NCBI RefSeq assembly: GCF_002258215.1
Contig: NZ_NEFY01000007.1
Location: forward strand, 1-64,000
Reading direction: 5' to 3'
From: Marinobacter vinifirmus
Lineage (GTDB): Bacteria > Pseudomonadota > Gammaproteobacteria > Pseudomonadales > Oleiphilaceae
DNA: 64,000 bases
Positions 1 through 9,000 of this stretch are shown here, piece by piece (the first letter of the stretch is position 1; each line of letters begins with the position of its first letter). A program made the position numbers and the translations under genes. The notes below the pieces were generated by a model. It saw only the letters and a program-made list of their open reading frames with translations, was not told where the DNA came from and did not search any database.

Positions 1-369
1 GGCCTGAATCAACACGCCGGTATCCAAAAGCACTTCAAACGCCAGGCCCGCCATCTCCAACTTGGTGTCCACAAAATCCCCAGGCTGTCCGGCCAAAACA
101 ACGGCTACATCGGCATCGCTTTCGTCGTGATAATCACCACGGGCCCGGCTACCAAACAGGATCAGCTGAACTGCATCGAACCGGCCAGCCAGTTTTTCGC
201 CAAAAACCAGCACCGCCTCCCGAATATCCACTTGGTCACCCATAACGACCTGTTCCAGGCCAACCGGCGCAGCCAGATCCCACTCTCGGAGCGTCTCTTG
301 TATGGGCGCCTCGGGGTTACACTGGGCCACCAAGTCACTCAAGCTGTACGATTTCTTATCCTTCATCAT
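1..369 (-). CDS. MNT-type nucleotidyltransferase, partial (C-terminus outside window)
   Basis: The minus strand is open from an ATG at 369 to the window edge (123 codons seen). It carries the minimal-nucleotidyltransferase signature GSRARGDYHDESDADVAVV, with the GS motif and the D-x-D metal-binding pair. Such proteins either modify HEPN toxins or tRNAs by nucleotidylation or act as antitoxins. Before this domain, the first ~40 residues (YSLSDLVAQCNPEAP, then WDLAAPVG) look like the C-terminal tail of MazE/ChpS-type antitoxins; this resemblance is an inference. A second ATG at 366 has better spacing from the upstream GAAGG. The gene starts one base after the stop of the 79-codon gene before it, so the two are probably co-translated. 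A HEPN partner may lie just outside the window. Confidence 0.75.
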   Translation of the reverse strand, partial: MMKDKKSYSLSDLVAQCNPEAPIQETLREWDLAAPVGLEQVVMGDQVDIREAVLVFGEKLAGRFDAVQLILFGSRARGDYHDESDADVAVVLAGQPGDFVDTKLEMAGLAFEVLLDTGVLIQA

Positions 370-370
370 T

Positions 371-610
371 TTACCTTCGAGAGCCTCTGCAACCCCGGAT
401 CACCGCAGCTTGCAGCACTCCGGTTTCTGGGTTGGAGAACCTGTCTGGCGCCTGGTATTCGCCATCCCACTCCTGAGCATGCCGGTACCGGACAACCTGT
501 TCGGGTGTGAGCTCGACAATATCATCAAAGCCGGTTTCGTAGCCCTCGACCAGCACTGGCGTCTCCGGCGGCAACTTTTGTAGTTGCGTTATCAGCTCTT
601 CTGCTGTCAT
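371..610 (-). CDS. small acidic hypothetical protein (79 aa)
   Basis: I do not recognise a named family. The protein begins MTAEELITQLQKLPPETPVL and has a VEGYETGFDDI segment. Short proteins with this opening are, from memory, often encoded beside toxin-antitoxin and other accessory genes, but that is only an impression. No membrane segment or signal peptide is seen. The ATG at 610 follows a strong ribosome binding site (GGGGAG, 5-base gap), which supports it as real. It lies between the phosphoesterase gene (28 bases upstream) and the nucleotidyltransferase gene (1 base downstream), in the same leftward operon. Confidence 0.6.
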   Translation of the reverse strand: MTAEELITQLQKLPPETPVLVEGYETGFDDIVELTPEQVVRYRHAQEWDGEYQAPDRFSNPETGVLQAAVIRGCRGSRR

Positions 611-638
611 TTCGACTCCCCGGTCAAATTTGACCGCT

Positions 639-1271
639 TCAAACTTCTATCACAATCGGTGCGTTCCGCGGCTCATACCGAGCGGTGCAGGTGCTGGCAT
701 TGATCAACGTCGTTTGCCCCTTCTGGTACTCCCCATAGCCTTCGTGGATATGGCCAAAAATGTGCGCTTTGAGTGAGAGTTGCTGGATTCGGTCAAGCAA
801 GTCAATGCAGCCAACATTCTGGCATTTGAATCCAAGGTTTGCCTCATCGCCGATACCTTTGGGTGGGCCGTGGGTAATGAGCACATCGGTATCGCTCGGT
901 ATAAGCTGCCATTTTTTGTGCAACTGCTGGCCACGCTCCAGCATAAATGCCCAATCCATAAAGGTGGGCGTCCAGGGTGAACCCCAGAACCGAATACCCT
1001 CAATCTCCACGCCGCTGTCTTCCAGGTAAATGGCATTCGTTAGTGCCTGCCGTGCTAATTCCGGCGTTTCCTGGAAGGCCCAGTCGTGATTACCGGCAAT
1101 CACAATCTTATACCGATGCGGTAGCGTTCCGAGCCATTCATTGAGCTCTTCTATGTTTTCCAGCGTGCCCAGGCCCAGGCAGTCACCGGCATGGATCAAG
1201 ACATCGCCATCTGGAATATCTGGTAGGCGATGGTGCAGACTGTGAGTGTCGGAAATACAGACCAGTTTCAT
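639..1271 (-). CDS. calcineurin-like metallophosphoesterase
   Basis: A 210-residue protein of the metallophosphatase (MPP) superfamily. The five family motifs are visible in order: ISDTHS near the N-terminus, HAGD, GNHDW, THGPP and GHIHEG, which supply the Asp, His and Asn ligands of a dinuclear metal centre. The protein resembles the MPP239/UPF0046 type more than DNA-repair Mre11 proteins. The open frame extends to 1316, but the ATG at 1271 is chosen because it overlaps the exonuclease stop codon as ATGA, a normal translational coupling, and because the protein then starts directly with the MKLVCISDTHS strand. The substrate is unknown. Coupling to an exonuclease suggests a role in nucleic-acid turnover, which is an inference. 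Confidence 0.85.
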   Translation of the reverse strand: MKLVCISDTHSLHHRLPDIPDGDVLIHAGDCLGLGTLENIEELNEWLGTLPHRYKIVIAGNHDWAFQETPELARQALTNAIYLEDSGVEIEGIRFWGSPWTPTFMDWAFMLERGQQLHKKWQLIPSDTDVLITHGPPKGIGDEANLGFKCQNVGCIDLLDRIQQLSLKAHIFGHIHEGYGEYQKGQTTLINASTCTARYEPRNAPIVIEV

Positions 1272-1873
1272 ACTGGCACCTCCGGTGGCGTCAGCAACTC
1301 GGGTTCCAAAGACCAATCCATATACGGGAGGACTCGGGCCATATTTCGCGCATCGTCCACACCACGATGGTGATGGCCCTCAAAGTCCAATCCGTGAAAA
1401 GCTAGCGCGTGGGCAAATCCATTCTTTCTCTTCTGCCCCGTGGTGCGTCGCCAGATACGTTTCAAATTCAGGTGCGGGCGAGCCAGGATGACCGGCCAAG
1501 CACCATCCAGCTGGCTTTGGGCTTCCAGGTGCAGGCGGTCGTAGTTGCCCCAGCTGCACCAGATGAAGTCGTCCGGCAGATCACCCAGCCAGGCATTCAT
1601 GGCCTCAATCGCCTCGGGGAGTGTGGGTGCGGCATCCACCATCGACTGGGTGATCCCGGTCAGCTCCATGCAGAAGTCGCTCAGCACAGGATTCCGGGTT
1701 GGTCTGACCAGAAACGAGCGGGCATCCACCAGGTTTCCTTTCCGAGTGGCGAGGGCACCACCGACTTCAATGATCTCCATGTTGTGGATACTCTGAGCAT
1801 CACCTGCGGGTGTCGTCTGGTCTTCCCAACAGGTCGCCTCAAGGTCGACAACCAGGATTGTGTCGTCACGCAT
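1268..1873 (-). CDS. DEDDh 3'-5' exonuclease (ERI-1/KapD-like)
   Basis: A 201-residue exonuclease of the DnaQ-like fold. Exo I is VVDLEATCW (Asp and Glu), Exo II lies around SWGNYDRLHLEAQ, and Exo III is HHHRGVDDARN with the His five residues before the Asp, making it DEDDh. The spacing and the ATCW start match the ERI-1/3'hExo and KapD branch, which usually degrades RNA ends. It heads the leftward operon exonuclease - phosphoesterase - 79-aa protein - nucleotidyltransferase and overlaps the phosphoesterase start by four bases. Composition is less GC-rich than the core genes at the right of the window. Confidence 0.85.
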   Translation of the reverse strand: MRDDTILVVDLEATCWEDQTTPAGDAQSIHNMEIIEVGGALATRKGNLVDARSFLVRPTRNPVLSDFCMELTGITQSMVDAAPTLPEAIEAMNAWLGDLPDDFIWCSWGNYDRLHLEAQSQLDGAWPVILARPHLNLKRIWRRTTGQKRKNGFAHALAFHGLDFEGHHHRGVDDARNMARVLPYMDWSLEPELLTPPEVPV

Positions 1874-2417
1874 TTTACTCGCCCGGGCACTCGGCTTGGC
1901 ATCTTAAAAGCGGATATTCCGCTCACCTAGAGTTTCACTTTTCTTGATTCGTAGATCTAGTTTACCGGAGTTATTGGCGCTTGAGGGCGACTCCTCACAA
2001 ACGATGATTTTTCTGATTTCTTGCTCGATTTTGCTGGACGGGAGAGCTGCCTTTGCGGTCACTTCGCCTTTGTTTTGCTCCAAAGTCGAGATTAAAAGCG
2101 GGCTTTTTCGTACGCATTTTCCAGTACGACGCCAATGCCTGTTCCAGGTCCTTCCCAGCTTGGTGAAATAAACGGTTTTTTCTTGGGTAAAACATAATCA
2201 TAAAAATCAGTTACTTACATATAATATTTTATGATTCGGTGGTCATTTATGGTTACATGGTAGGCGTTAAGCCTACCTAACTTGCTGAAAAGGCTCGGTT
2301 TTTTGACGGCCTGCGTGCTTGCGCACTTTCTGGGGCAGTGATACTCCTAAAAAAGGATTTTTGAGGGGCAAAGGTCGAACGCCCCTGATGTCGATTGAAT
2401 TCAGTTAGGAGCAGAAC
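1874..2417. other. 543-base intergenic region between divergent accessory operons
   Basis: No convincing gene is seen. Two short open frames on opposite strands (1944-2171 and 1995-2201) encode basic, low-complexity peptides without family resemblance and are probably chance. The stretch around 2,195-2,250 is very AT-rich and is the likely promoter area for both divergent operons. It contains the palindrome at 2,259-2,277. A GGGGC/GCCCC inverted pair lies near 2,365-2,390, shortly before the ribosome binding site of the trio. Confidence 0.5.
2259..2277. repeat. 7-bp-arm palindrome upstream of the recombinase trio
   Basis: GGTAGGC and GCCTACC form a perfect 7-bp inverted repeat around GTTAA. 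It sits about 140 bases before the trio's first start codon. The geometry fits a dimeric operator or a recombinase core site. No second copy was noticed near the trio's 3' end. Confidence 0.4.
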
Positions 2418-3665
2418 GTGACCGGAACCAAAAGAACCCTAAAATTTTTACGCGTTGCGCAACTAAGAATTGAACGGTTAGATACCGAGGTTGAGGACGT
2501 GATCCTCGGCTCCTACTCTGGACTACGTAGGCCAGAACTCCTCACTGAAGACGCGCTTCTAGCTGTGGCCAGTCACTATCCTGTTTCGGTTTGCAAGACC
2601 AGGAATGGCGATTACCGTGTCGTCGGAAACGCGCACGTAGCTGCACTCCTGAAAGTGTTCGCTCCGGATAACAAGGTTCAGGTTCTCGTGTGGAAGCACC
2701 GAGAAGCTGAAAGTCAGCAGGTTTCGCGGTTACTGGCAGCATTGTTTTTCGGGCTGAGCTCGCAAAATGCTTTTCTTCGGTTGTGGGCCAGTCTGTCCGA
2801 GGACGAGCGCCGTTGGATTTCATCATCGCTCAACACTCGAGTGGGGCTGGAAGAGTTCGCCGGCATCAGCCGCAAGCTCAGAATCCAGGATGAGGAACCG
2901 GTTCTCGTTCCCGGGCTTGCACGGCACTTACTTCCGCCGGACGAGAGCGAGGAGCCTGAAGTTGACCATCATGACGCGCTGAGTGAGGTTGATCACCCCG
3001 ATCTGGTAGAGGGCGCTTCTGAGGCGGTGGCTAGAATCTCAAGTGCCGATATCAAACCTGTATTTCTGGCCCCCCGCACCCGCTCAATTTTGGAATACCT
3101 ACTAGCCTCCAGCTCTGAACAGCCAAGCCGCCAGAACTCATCGCCAGCTGTCCCTTACTACCTGAGCGATGCCCTAAGCCAGGTAGGGCTGCTGGGTCAG
3201 GATAACGATGGAACTGTTCAACCAGATGATGTAGCTGACGATGCCCCAGCATCGAAAATCCTCGACGCGGTCAAAGCTCATTTCACGGTTATGTGGCAAC
3301 AGGCTGCTGAAGAAAGAGAGTCGGGGTTACGTCTACAGCTCTGCGCGACGCTCACCGCTTCTTGTATCGAGTGGCTGAATGATCTCCATAGCGACAGTCT
3401 CCTCAAACAGTTTTCCAATCCGAAGAATGCCTGGGCCGCTATTTCGGCGTTGTCACTCGACACCATCGGACAGTTAGCGCCGTTCTCACCCAACGCTGAA
3501 AGTCTGCTCCACAAAGTTCAGGACACATCTCAAAAGTGTGACGACGGTAACCCTGACAGCAAGGCCGAACGGCGGCACCTCAAGATTCTGGCGAAATACC
3601 TCAAAGGCTATTTAACGGCGAAGTCTCAACTCCGCCTTCCCCTCAACGACGCGGAGGTCGCGTGA
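2418..3665 (+). CDS. trio protein 1: ParB-like N-terminal domain, otherwise unknown (415 aa)
   Basis: The GTG start has a good ribosome binding site (TTAGGAG, 6-base gap). Residues ~10-95 hold a conserved-looking core with YPVSVCKTRNGDYRVVGNAH followed by a hydrophobic helix and VQVLVW. This resembles the ParB/sulfiredoxin-like fold, in which a G-x-Y/R strand is followed by a his-containing helix; the match is weak. The rest is a long, acidic, mostly helical region (~170-290, rich in D, E, S) and a C-terminal helical part. No tyrosine-recombinase motif is seen here. Its stop codon overlaps the next gene's ATG (TGATG), so the three trio genes are translated together. It may be a DNA-binding accessory factor for the two recombinases, which is inference. 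Confidence 0.6.
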   Translation: MTGTKRTLKFLRVAQLRIERLDTEVEDVILGSYSGLRRPELLTEDALLAVASHYPVSVCKTRNGDYRVVGNAHVAALLKVFAPDNKVQVLVWKHREAESQQVSRLLAALFFGLSSQNAFLRLWASLSEDERRWISSSLNTRVGLEEFAGISRKLRIQDEEPVLVPGLARHLLPPDESEEPEVDHHDALSEVDHPDLVEGASEAVARISSADIKPVFLAPRTRSILEYLLASSSEQPSRQNSSPAVPYYLSDALSQVGLLGQDNDGTVQPDDVADDAPASKILDAVKAHFTVMWQQAAEERESGLRLQLCATLTASCIEWLNDLHSDSLLKQFSNPKNAWAAISALSLDTIGQLAPFSPNAESLLHKVQDTSQKCDDGNPDSKAERRHLKILAKYLKGYLTAKSQLRLPLNDAEVA

Positions 3666-6025
3666 TGGCATTGAAATTTAACTCAGGAAACCCCGAGGCG
3701 CTTCTTAATGAGATCGTGCAACCTCGACCCGATTGGTTTGCGATGGACCTCATCGCAAACTTGTTGCCACGCCTGGTAAGCGCATTTGACCAAATTTCGC
3801 AGCCGATCGACGGTGCAGATGCCTTCCTGGAATGGTTGGAGTCTGGCGCCGTAGAAACAAAATACGAGGAACTTGCCCCTGACCGTCAGGGAATTCGGGG
3901 GCTTGTTGGTGAGTATCCCCGGCATGCGGGGTTGCGTGACCTCGCGGAGCGTGAGGAGTGCTCGGACAAAAGGCTCCAAGTTGTCGCATACGTCATCAAC
4001 ACCACCAGTGCCTGGCGACAGGAACTGGTGCCCTCTGAAAAAACGTTTTTCGAAAAACGGGTAGACGGCGCGTGGCGCGCCTTGAGGCTCTTATCGGAGC
4101 CGGCTTTGGCGAAGGTGCCGAAGTGCGCGGACGATGTAGAGCGCTTTGAAAAGCACTTTGCCCGAGTAAATGAGCACCTGGATCAACGGCAATTTGAAGA
4201 GCAGGACAGGCGTTACCTCGATGAACTGCACCGATTTTTCAAATTTTATTTGGGTGAAGGGAAATTCGTTACTTACCAATCCGACAAACCAAAGTTACAA
4301 CGCAGGGAATTGCAGAAAATCGGTGACTGGAAGGGCTTAGACAGCGATGTTGACTCGGAGATAGAAAGCGTTCAAGGGCTGGTTCACATTACGCTGCCGC
4401 AGGACTCGGAACGTGCGCGTCAGGAGCACCACGACGCTGGCAATGCGCCAGAGGAATTGATGAATGAGAGCGTTCTGATCTCACAGCGCGGAGCCGCCCT
4501 GAATACCGAGCGTGGTGAAACCCCCTCCATCGGACTCAGAAAACAGCAACCGAAGCGCGCAGCATACCGGCGTGCAAACAGTTTTCTACCAGGTCGTTGG
4601 GAAAGCCTCAACGACTATGAGCGAGGGCTGGTTTTGAAAGCCCTGTTTGAGAACAAGATGGGCTCTGAGAATACGCGCCTACATGTCCTGTTGATCCTCC
4701 TCACCGGGCGCTCTCTGGAATCTATATCGGAAACTGTGGTCGTCCAGAACCGCTCTCAAGTACCGGATAATCCGCAAAAAAATAAACCGGGATGTATCTA
4801 CCTCGTCAGAGACGATCAAGCTTGGGCAGGCTTTGTTGCGGAGCCTCCGGAGCGTCGAAAATTAGCGAAAAAATGGGCGCCTCATATGGAGGTCACAAAT
4901 AAGCTGTTTATCGGTCCGATTCCGGATGTTTTTTGGCAAATACTCAGGCCGCGGGTAGAACCGGTTGCAAGGCGGGCTCGAAAGAAGGACCGGATTCTTT
5001 TCGCGAATAATCTTTCGACTGAGTCTGTGGCTGAGGAGATTGCGATTGAGATCAAAAAAATCAATAAGAGCACTGGTTCGAGGATTACCCTGAAACGAAT
5101 TCAGACCTGCGTGTTTGAGGGGTTGATTCATCAAACCACGGATACGGTGGATGCGAGCCTGGTGACTGGGCGCACGCTACCCACCGGGCAATCGGCAAAC
5201 CTCTACTACCACACCCGGGCGGTTGAGACGTTGGCGGCGGATTATGTCGATGTCGTGAATACCTGGCTGGTGAACCTGGGGCTCTCGTCGCCGTCGATGG
5301 CTCCTGCCAACCTCGATTTCGGTTTGCCGAGAGTGGGTTCTCCATTTTGCGTGCGTCTGGAGGTCATGCGAGACGTCGTAAGCCGATTGCGAGCGCAGAT
5401 TGCCGAATACCGTAAAACGGCCTACTCCAGGGCCAACATCCGAAGATTTCATAATCTGTTTACAGCGTACGCCATCCTGCAGGTTATGTGGTCGACCGGT
5501 TTTCGGGCCGTTCGCGATCCGATCGCCCATCCATACGAGTTCAACGAGCGCCGGGGATTCGTAATTATTGCTGACAAAGTGGATGACAATCTCGGCCACT
5601 CTCGCCTGGTTTACCTGCCGGAGGTCGTTATCGATCAACTTCGCCGCTATGAGACGCACCGGCAGCACATGAAGCTGCGCCTGAATGAGGTAGGTGTCGA
5701 AGCTCCCATTGCAACCTTCTTCGTCTTTCTCGATGCGAAACTCCAGTCAGAGTTCGCGACCCCAAAACGACTGGCGGATGAAATTCAATGGACGTTTCCG
5801 TGGCCCCTGAACGTCAGCCGGCACACCCTGAGAGGCTTCCTGCGTGACCAGGGGGTTCCAGGTTATCTGGTGGATGTCTTCATGGGGCACTGGGGCGTGG
5901 GGACTGAGCCTCTCGCCAAGTTCTCATCGCTCGATCTTTTCGAGATGAAGAATCGGATTGTGCCGGCAACAGCGGCGTTTTTGGATGAGTTGGGATTCGA
6001 GGTGGAGATAGGTCTTGATGCGTGA
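3665..6025 (+). CDS. trio protein 2: large tyrosine-recombinase-family protein (786 aa), nucleophile apparently replaced
   Basis: The C-terminal ~230 residues match the tyrosine recombinase catalytic domain. TGFRAVRDP (~610) fits Arg I, SRHTLRGFL (~719-725) fits the H-x-x-R box, and MGHWG (~740) fits the second His. Where a Tyr is expected ~10 residues later, the sequence reads LAKFSSLDLF, so the nucleophile looks like Phe. A second, more diverged recombinase-like module may precede it: LLTGRSLESI (~357) and LYYHTRAVETL (~520), with an ITLKRIQ segment between. The N-terminal ~300 residues are helical and unassigned. The gene is coupled to its upstream neighbour by TGATG and overlaps the next gene by 8 bases. 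It could be an inactive or partner subunit of a heteromeric recombinase. Confidence 0.7.
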   Translation: MALKFNSGNPEALLNEIVQPRPDWFAMDLIANLLPRLVSAFDQISQPIDGADAFLEWLESGAVETKYEELAPDRQGIRGLVGEYPRHAGLRDLAEREECSDKRLQVVAYVINTTSAWRQELVPSEKTFFEKRVDGAWRALRLLSEPALAKVPKCADDVERFEKHFARVNEHLDQRQFEEQDRRYLDELHRFFKFYLGEGKFVTYQSDKPKLQRRELQKIGDWKGLDSDVDSEIESVQGLVHITLPQDSERARQEHHDAGNAPEELMNESVLISQRGAALNTERGETPSIGLRKQQPKRAAYRRANSFLPGRWESLNDYERGLVLKALFENKMGSENTRLHVLLILLTGRSLESISETVVVQNRSQVPDNPQKNKPGCIYLVRDDQAWAGFVAEPPERRKLAKKWAPHMEVTNKLFIGPIPDVFWQILRPRVEPVARRARKKDRILFANNLSTESVAEEIAIEIKKINKSTGSRITLKRIQTCVFEGLIHQTTDTVDASLVTGRTLPTGQSANLYYHTRAVETLAADYVDVVNTWLVNLGLSSPSMAPANLDFGLPRVGSPFCVRLEVMRDVVSRLRAQIAEYRKTAYSRANIRRFHNLFTAYAILQVMWSTGFRAVRDPIAHPYEFNERRGFVIIADKVDDNLGHSRLVYLPEVVIDQLRRYETHRQHMKLRLNEVGVEAPIATFFVFLDAKLQSEFATPKRLADEIQWTFPWPLNVSRHTLRGFLRDQGVPGYLVDVFMGHWGVGTEPLAKFSSLDLFEMKNRIVPATAAFLDELGFEVEIGLDA

Positions 6026-9000
6026 TGATAAAGCAGTGTTTGAGCCATTAAATAAACCGATTGATGCGTTGAAGAAGAGGCTGTCAGCGCGAAACCAAGG
6101 ACCCTCAGTGGGCTCCGAGTACCGGGCCAATAATCGAAACGCCGAGAAACTCGGCCACCTGGAGGCGGTCCGGGATTATCTGCGAGAGCACCACCCGGAG
6201 CTGGCAAGCGGCCAGCGAGGATTGACGATGACAGCCGAAGAGGTTGCCCTGCTGATCGACAATACCTGTCAAACCGTTGAAGGTCGGGCGGTCAAGGACC
6301 GGCAGTACTACCTCGTGAAACTGTTGGAGGAAGGGGTGAAAACCCGGGGTTGGCAGCTCCCTGTCCCGATGCCTGTGCAGAGCGTCCAGATGTTTTCCTC
6401 GTTTACCACCCCTGACATGGGAGCCCGATTGGCCGACTACGATCAGATCAATGATGCGTTCCTGGCCAGCCTGGAAAGTGCCGCTCCTGAGCTGCAAGCC
6501 GAAGAGGCCATGGAGAGGGACGCTGGTGAGTTACTGTACAGCCTGGTTTTTCATAGTGGCGTTACCGCGCGCCGATGGTTCAACCGGCTGAGTGAGGCGA
6601 TCCGGCAGGGTGCCGGTAGCGCCGGTGATTACACATGGCTGGAATTGGAATCGACCTCGCTTGGCGGGCGTACCCGTCCCTCAACCGACACCTGCCGTCG
6701 GGTCATTCTGGCGCCTATCACCGAGCTGCTGCTTCGACGCTGGTACCTGCGCTGGGGCAGCAATTGGCCAGAGGTAAATGAGGTAAAAGGTAAGGCGTCT
6801 CCGGATGAGGAACTGCTGAAACGCTTTGTCGGTGGGCTCATTGAGGCAAACCGGATTACCTTGAACCGGCCGTTGCATGTTTTTGCGGTTGCCGAGGCAA
6901 ACCTGGTCATGGTCGCGCCAGGTTTCCTGGTTCACTACGCCCGAACACCTGACCTGGGCGCTTCTTTGCCACTGTCTAACTGGATGCGATTGTTGACCGG
7001 TGGGACGGTGGTCCAACCTGCACCGCAAGCATCTCAGGATGAGCGTGAGAACGAGATGGTCGGCTCTCCGGCTCTCATCATTCCTGAATTCCCGTTGATC
7101 GACCAAAAACCATTTTTCAAACGTCTGATGAAGCGGGTGCGGTTCCTGGCATCTGAAGCGTTGACCGCCCAGGGGGCCAGAGACCCTATAGGGACGGACA
7201 GGCAACGGAGGGATGTATTGGCAACCAAGGCGGAGGTGTTTAAAACGCTCGACAAGATTGCAGAAGAGAAGGGCTGCTCCATTCTGGTGCAGTTGATGTG
7301 TCACTACGTTCGAGCCCTTCTGAGAACTGACGAGAGTGTGTCACCGGCCTTGCAGCAAAAGATTTGCAATCTTCAACACCTGGAACTTTTGCTGCCCTAT
7401 GCAACTGACATTCCGAACCCTGAAAGCCTGGACTCGGATGAGTGGCAATCGATCTATGAGACGGTGGTGAGCGGCTTTCCCGGTAACGGTGGAGCACTCA
7501 GACAGACATTATCCGAGTGGCACGAATTTCTTCACCGATATTACGGAATGCCTCGTATCCCAATGGAGGAGGGCTCAGGCTATGGCGTCGACGCGGCAAT
7601 ACTGACGCCTCTGGAGTATCACCGGGCAAAGAGCTTTTTGTTGGCTCGTGCCGACGATGAGCTGGCGGGAATACAGCTGGCCCTGTTGATTATGGGGTTC
7701 CGTTGTGGGCTTCGGCGAACCGAGTGTTGGGCCCGGCAATACGGAGATTTCCATGGCCTCGGGGATCCTACCGTTAACAATCCCGAGCTGCTCGTACGTC
7801 CCACCAAAATTGCCGGCGTAAAGTCGGACGCGGCAATCCGCCGACTTCCTTTACGCTTGCTTTTAACCGGAGATGAACTGGAGTGGTTGACCGGGTTTGT
7901 GAATGGGCGCAAGTTGCGGCGCGCCAACGATGAGGCGCGTGACGCCTTGTTCGAAGATCCAGTCAGCGGAACCTTTCGAATCCAGGAAAAATGGGCGTTT
8001 GATGGGCTGACGGCCCTGCTCAGGTCCGTGTCGGGTGATGAAAGTATACGTTTTCACCATCTGAGACACAGTTTTGCAACGCTGACCTTGCTGCGATTGC
8101 TGGAGCGCAAACCTTTTGACCTCTTGCCGGAAACTTGGGTTCGGTCGAATGACGTAGAACTCATGCCAGCCGTGCACGGCTCAGGCAACACGGTAAATGC
8201 TGGAGTCGCTAATGCCTGGCGGCCGCTTTCTCAGCTGGCTCAGTGGATGGGCCATTCGAGTGAAAGGGTGACCCTAAAAAGCTACACCCACCTGCTGGAT
8301 CTCGCACTTCGCCAGTACTTGCTTAGCGATGATCGGTTTTACACGATTGCACAGCAGCAAACGCTTCTAGACAAAACTTCAGGTGCACTTGAACGATTCC
8401 GGCACCGTGCACAGCTAAAGGACCGAGTGACACCCGGAATAACATTGGCAGCTGTGGCTCGAATACCTGCGAAAGGCCTGATGGCGCTTCCGAAAATCAG
8501 CGATAAAAAGAAGGAATTTCCACCCGTTGTAAACCGGGTGTCTGAAGACGTCAATCCGCTGCTGCCGTATCGGGTTTCGTGCCAGGTTTTCATTCGGACG
8601 CAGGCGCAGCTTCATGAGCCCCTGCCTGTGGCATTGGAGAAAACGGCGGCCCAGTTGGATCTGGATTTGCCGATCGTGCAGCAGTGGTATGAGCGCTCGG
8701 CGTTGCTGATGAACAGCTCTACTGGCATGACCGGAACACCCTCACCGACTCGAAAGCTTGGCATTCGGTTGAGTTTTTCGTTGAGACCGAAATCAGAGCT
8801 AGCTAACACAGAATTGTATAAGGCCTTTACGCTGATCTTTCGGGCACCGGAATTGCCGACCTACATCAGCCCTCCCCAATCGAAATCCGCGTTTCAGGAG
8901 TGTATGCAGTTCTTCAAATGGTTGTCTGACTGGATGGCCGAAGATCCGGAGTCTGGGCGACGAGCGCTTATCGCAGCAGCCGAGAGCGTGCAGCGGAGTA

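Noticed and set aside
1944..2201. Two small opposite-strand frames in the left intergenic gap
   Set aside because: Low-complexity basic peptides, no good ribosome binding site, and no resemblance to known proteins.
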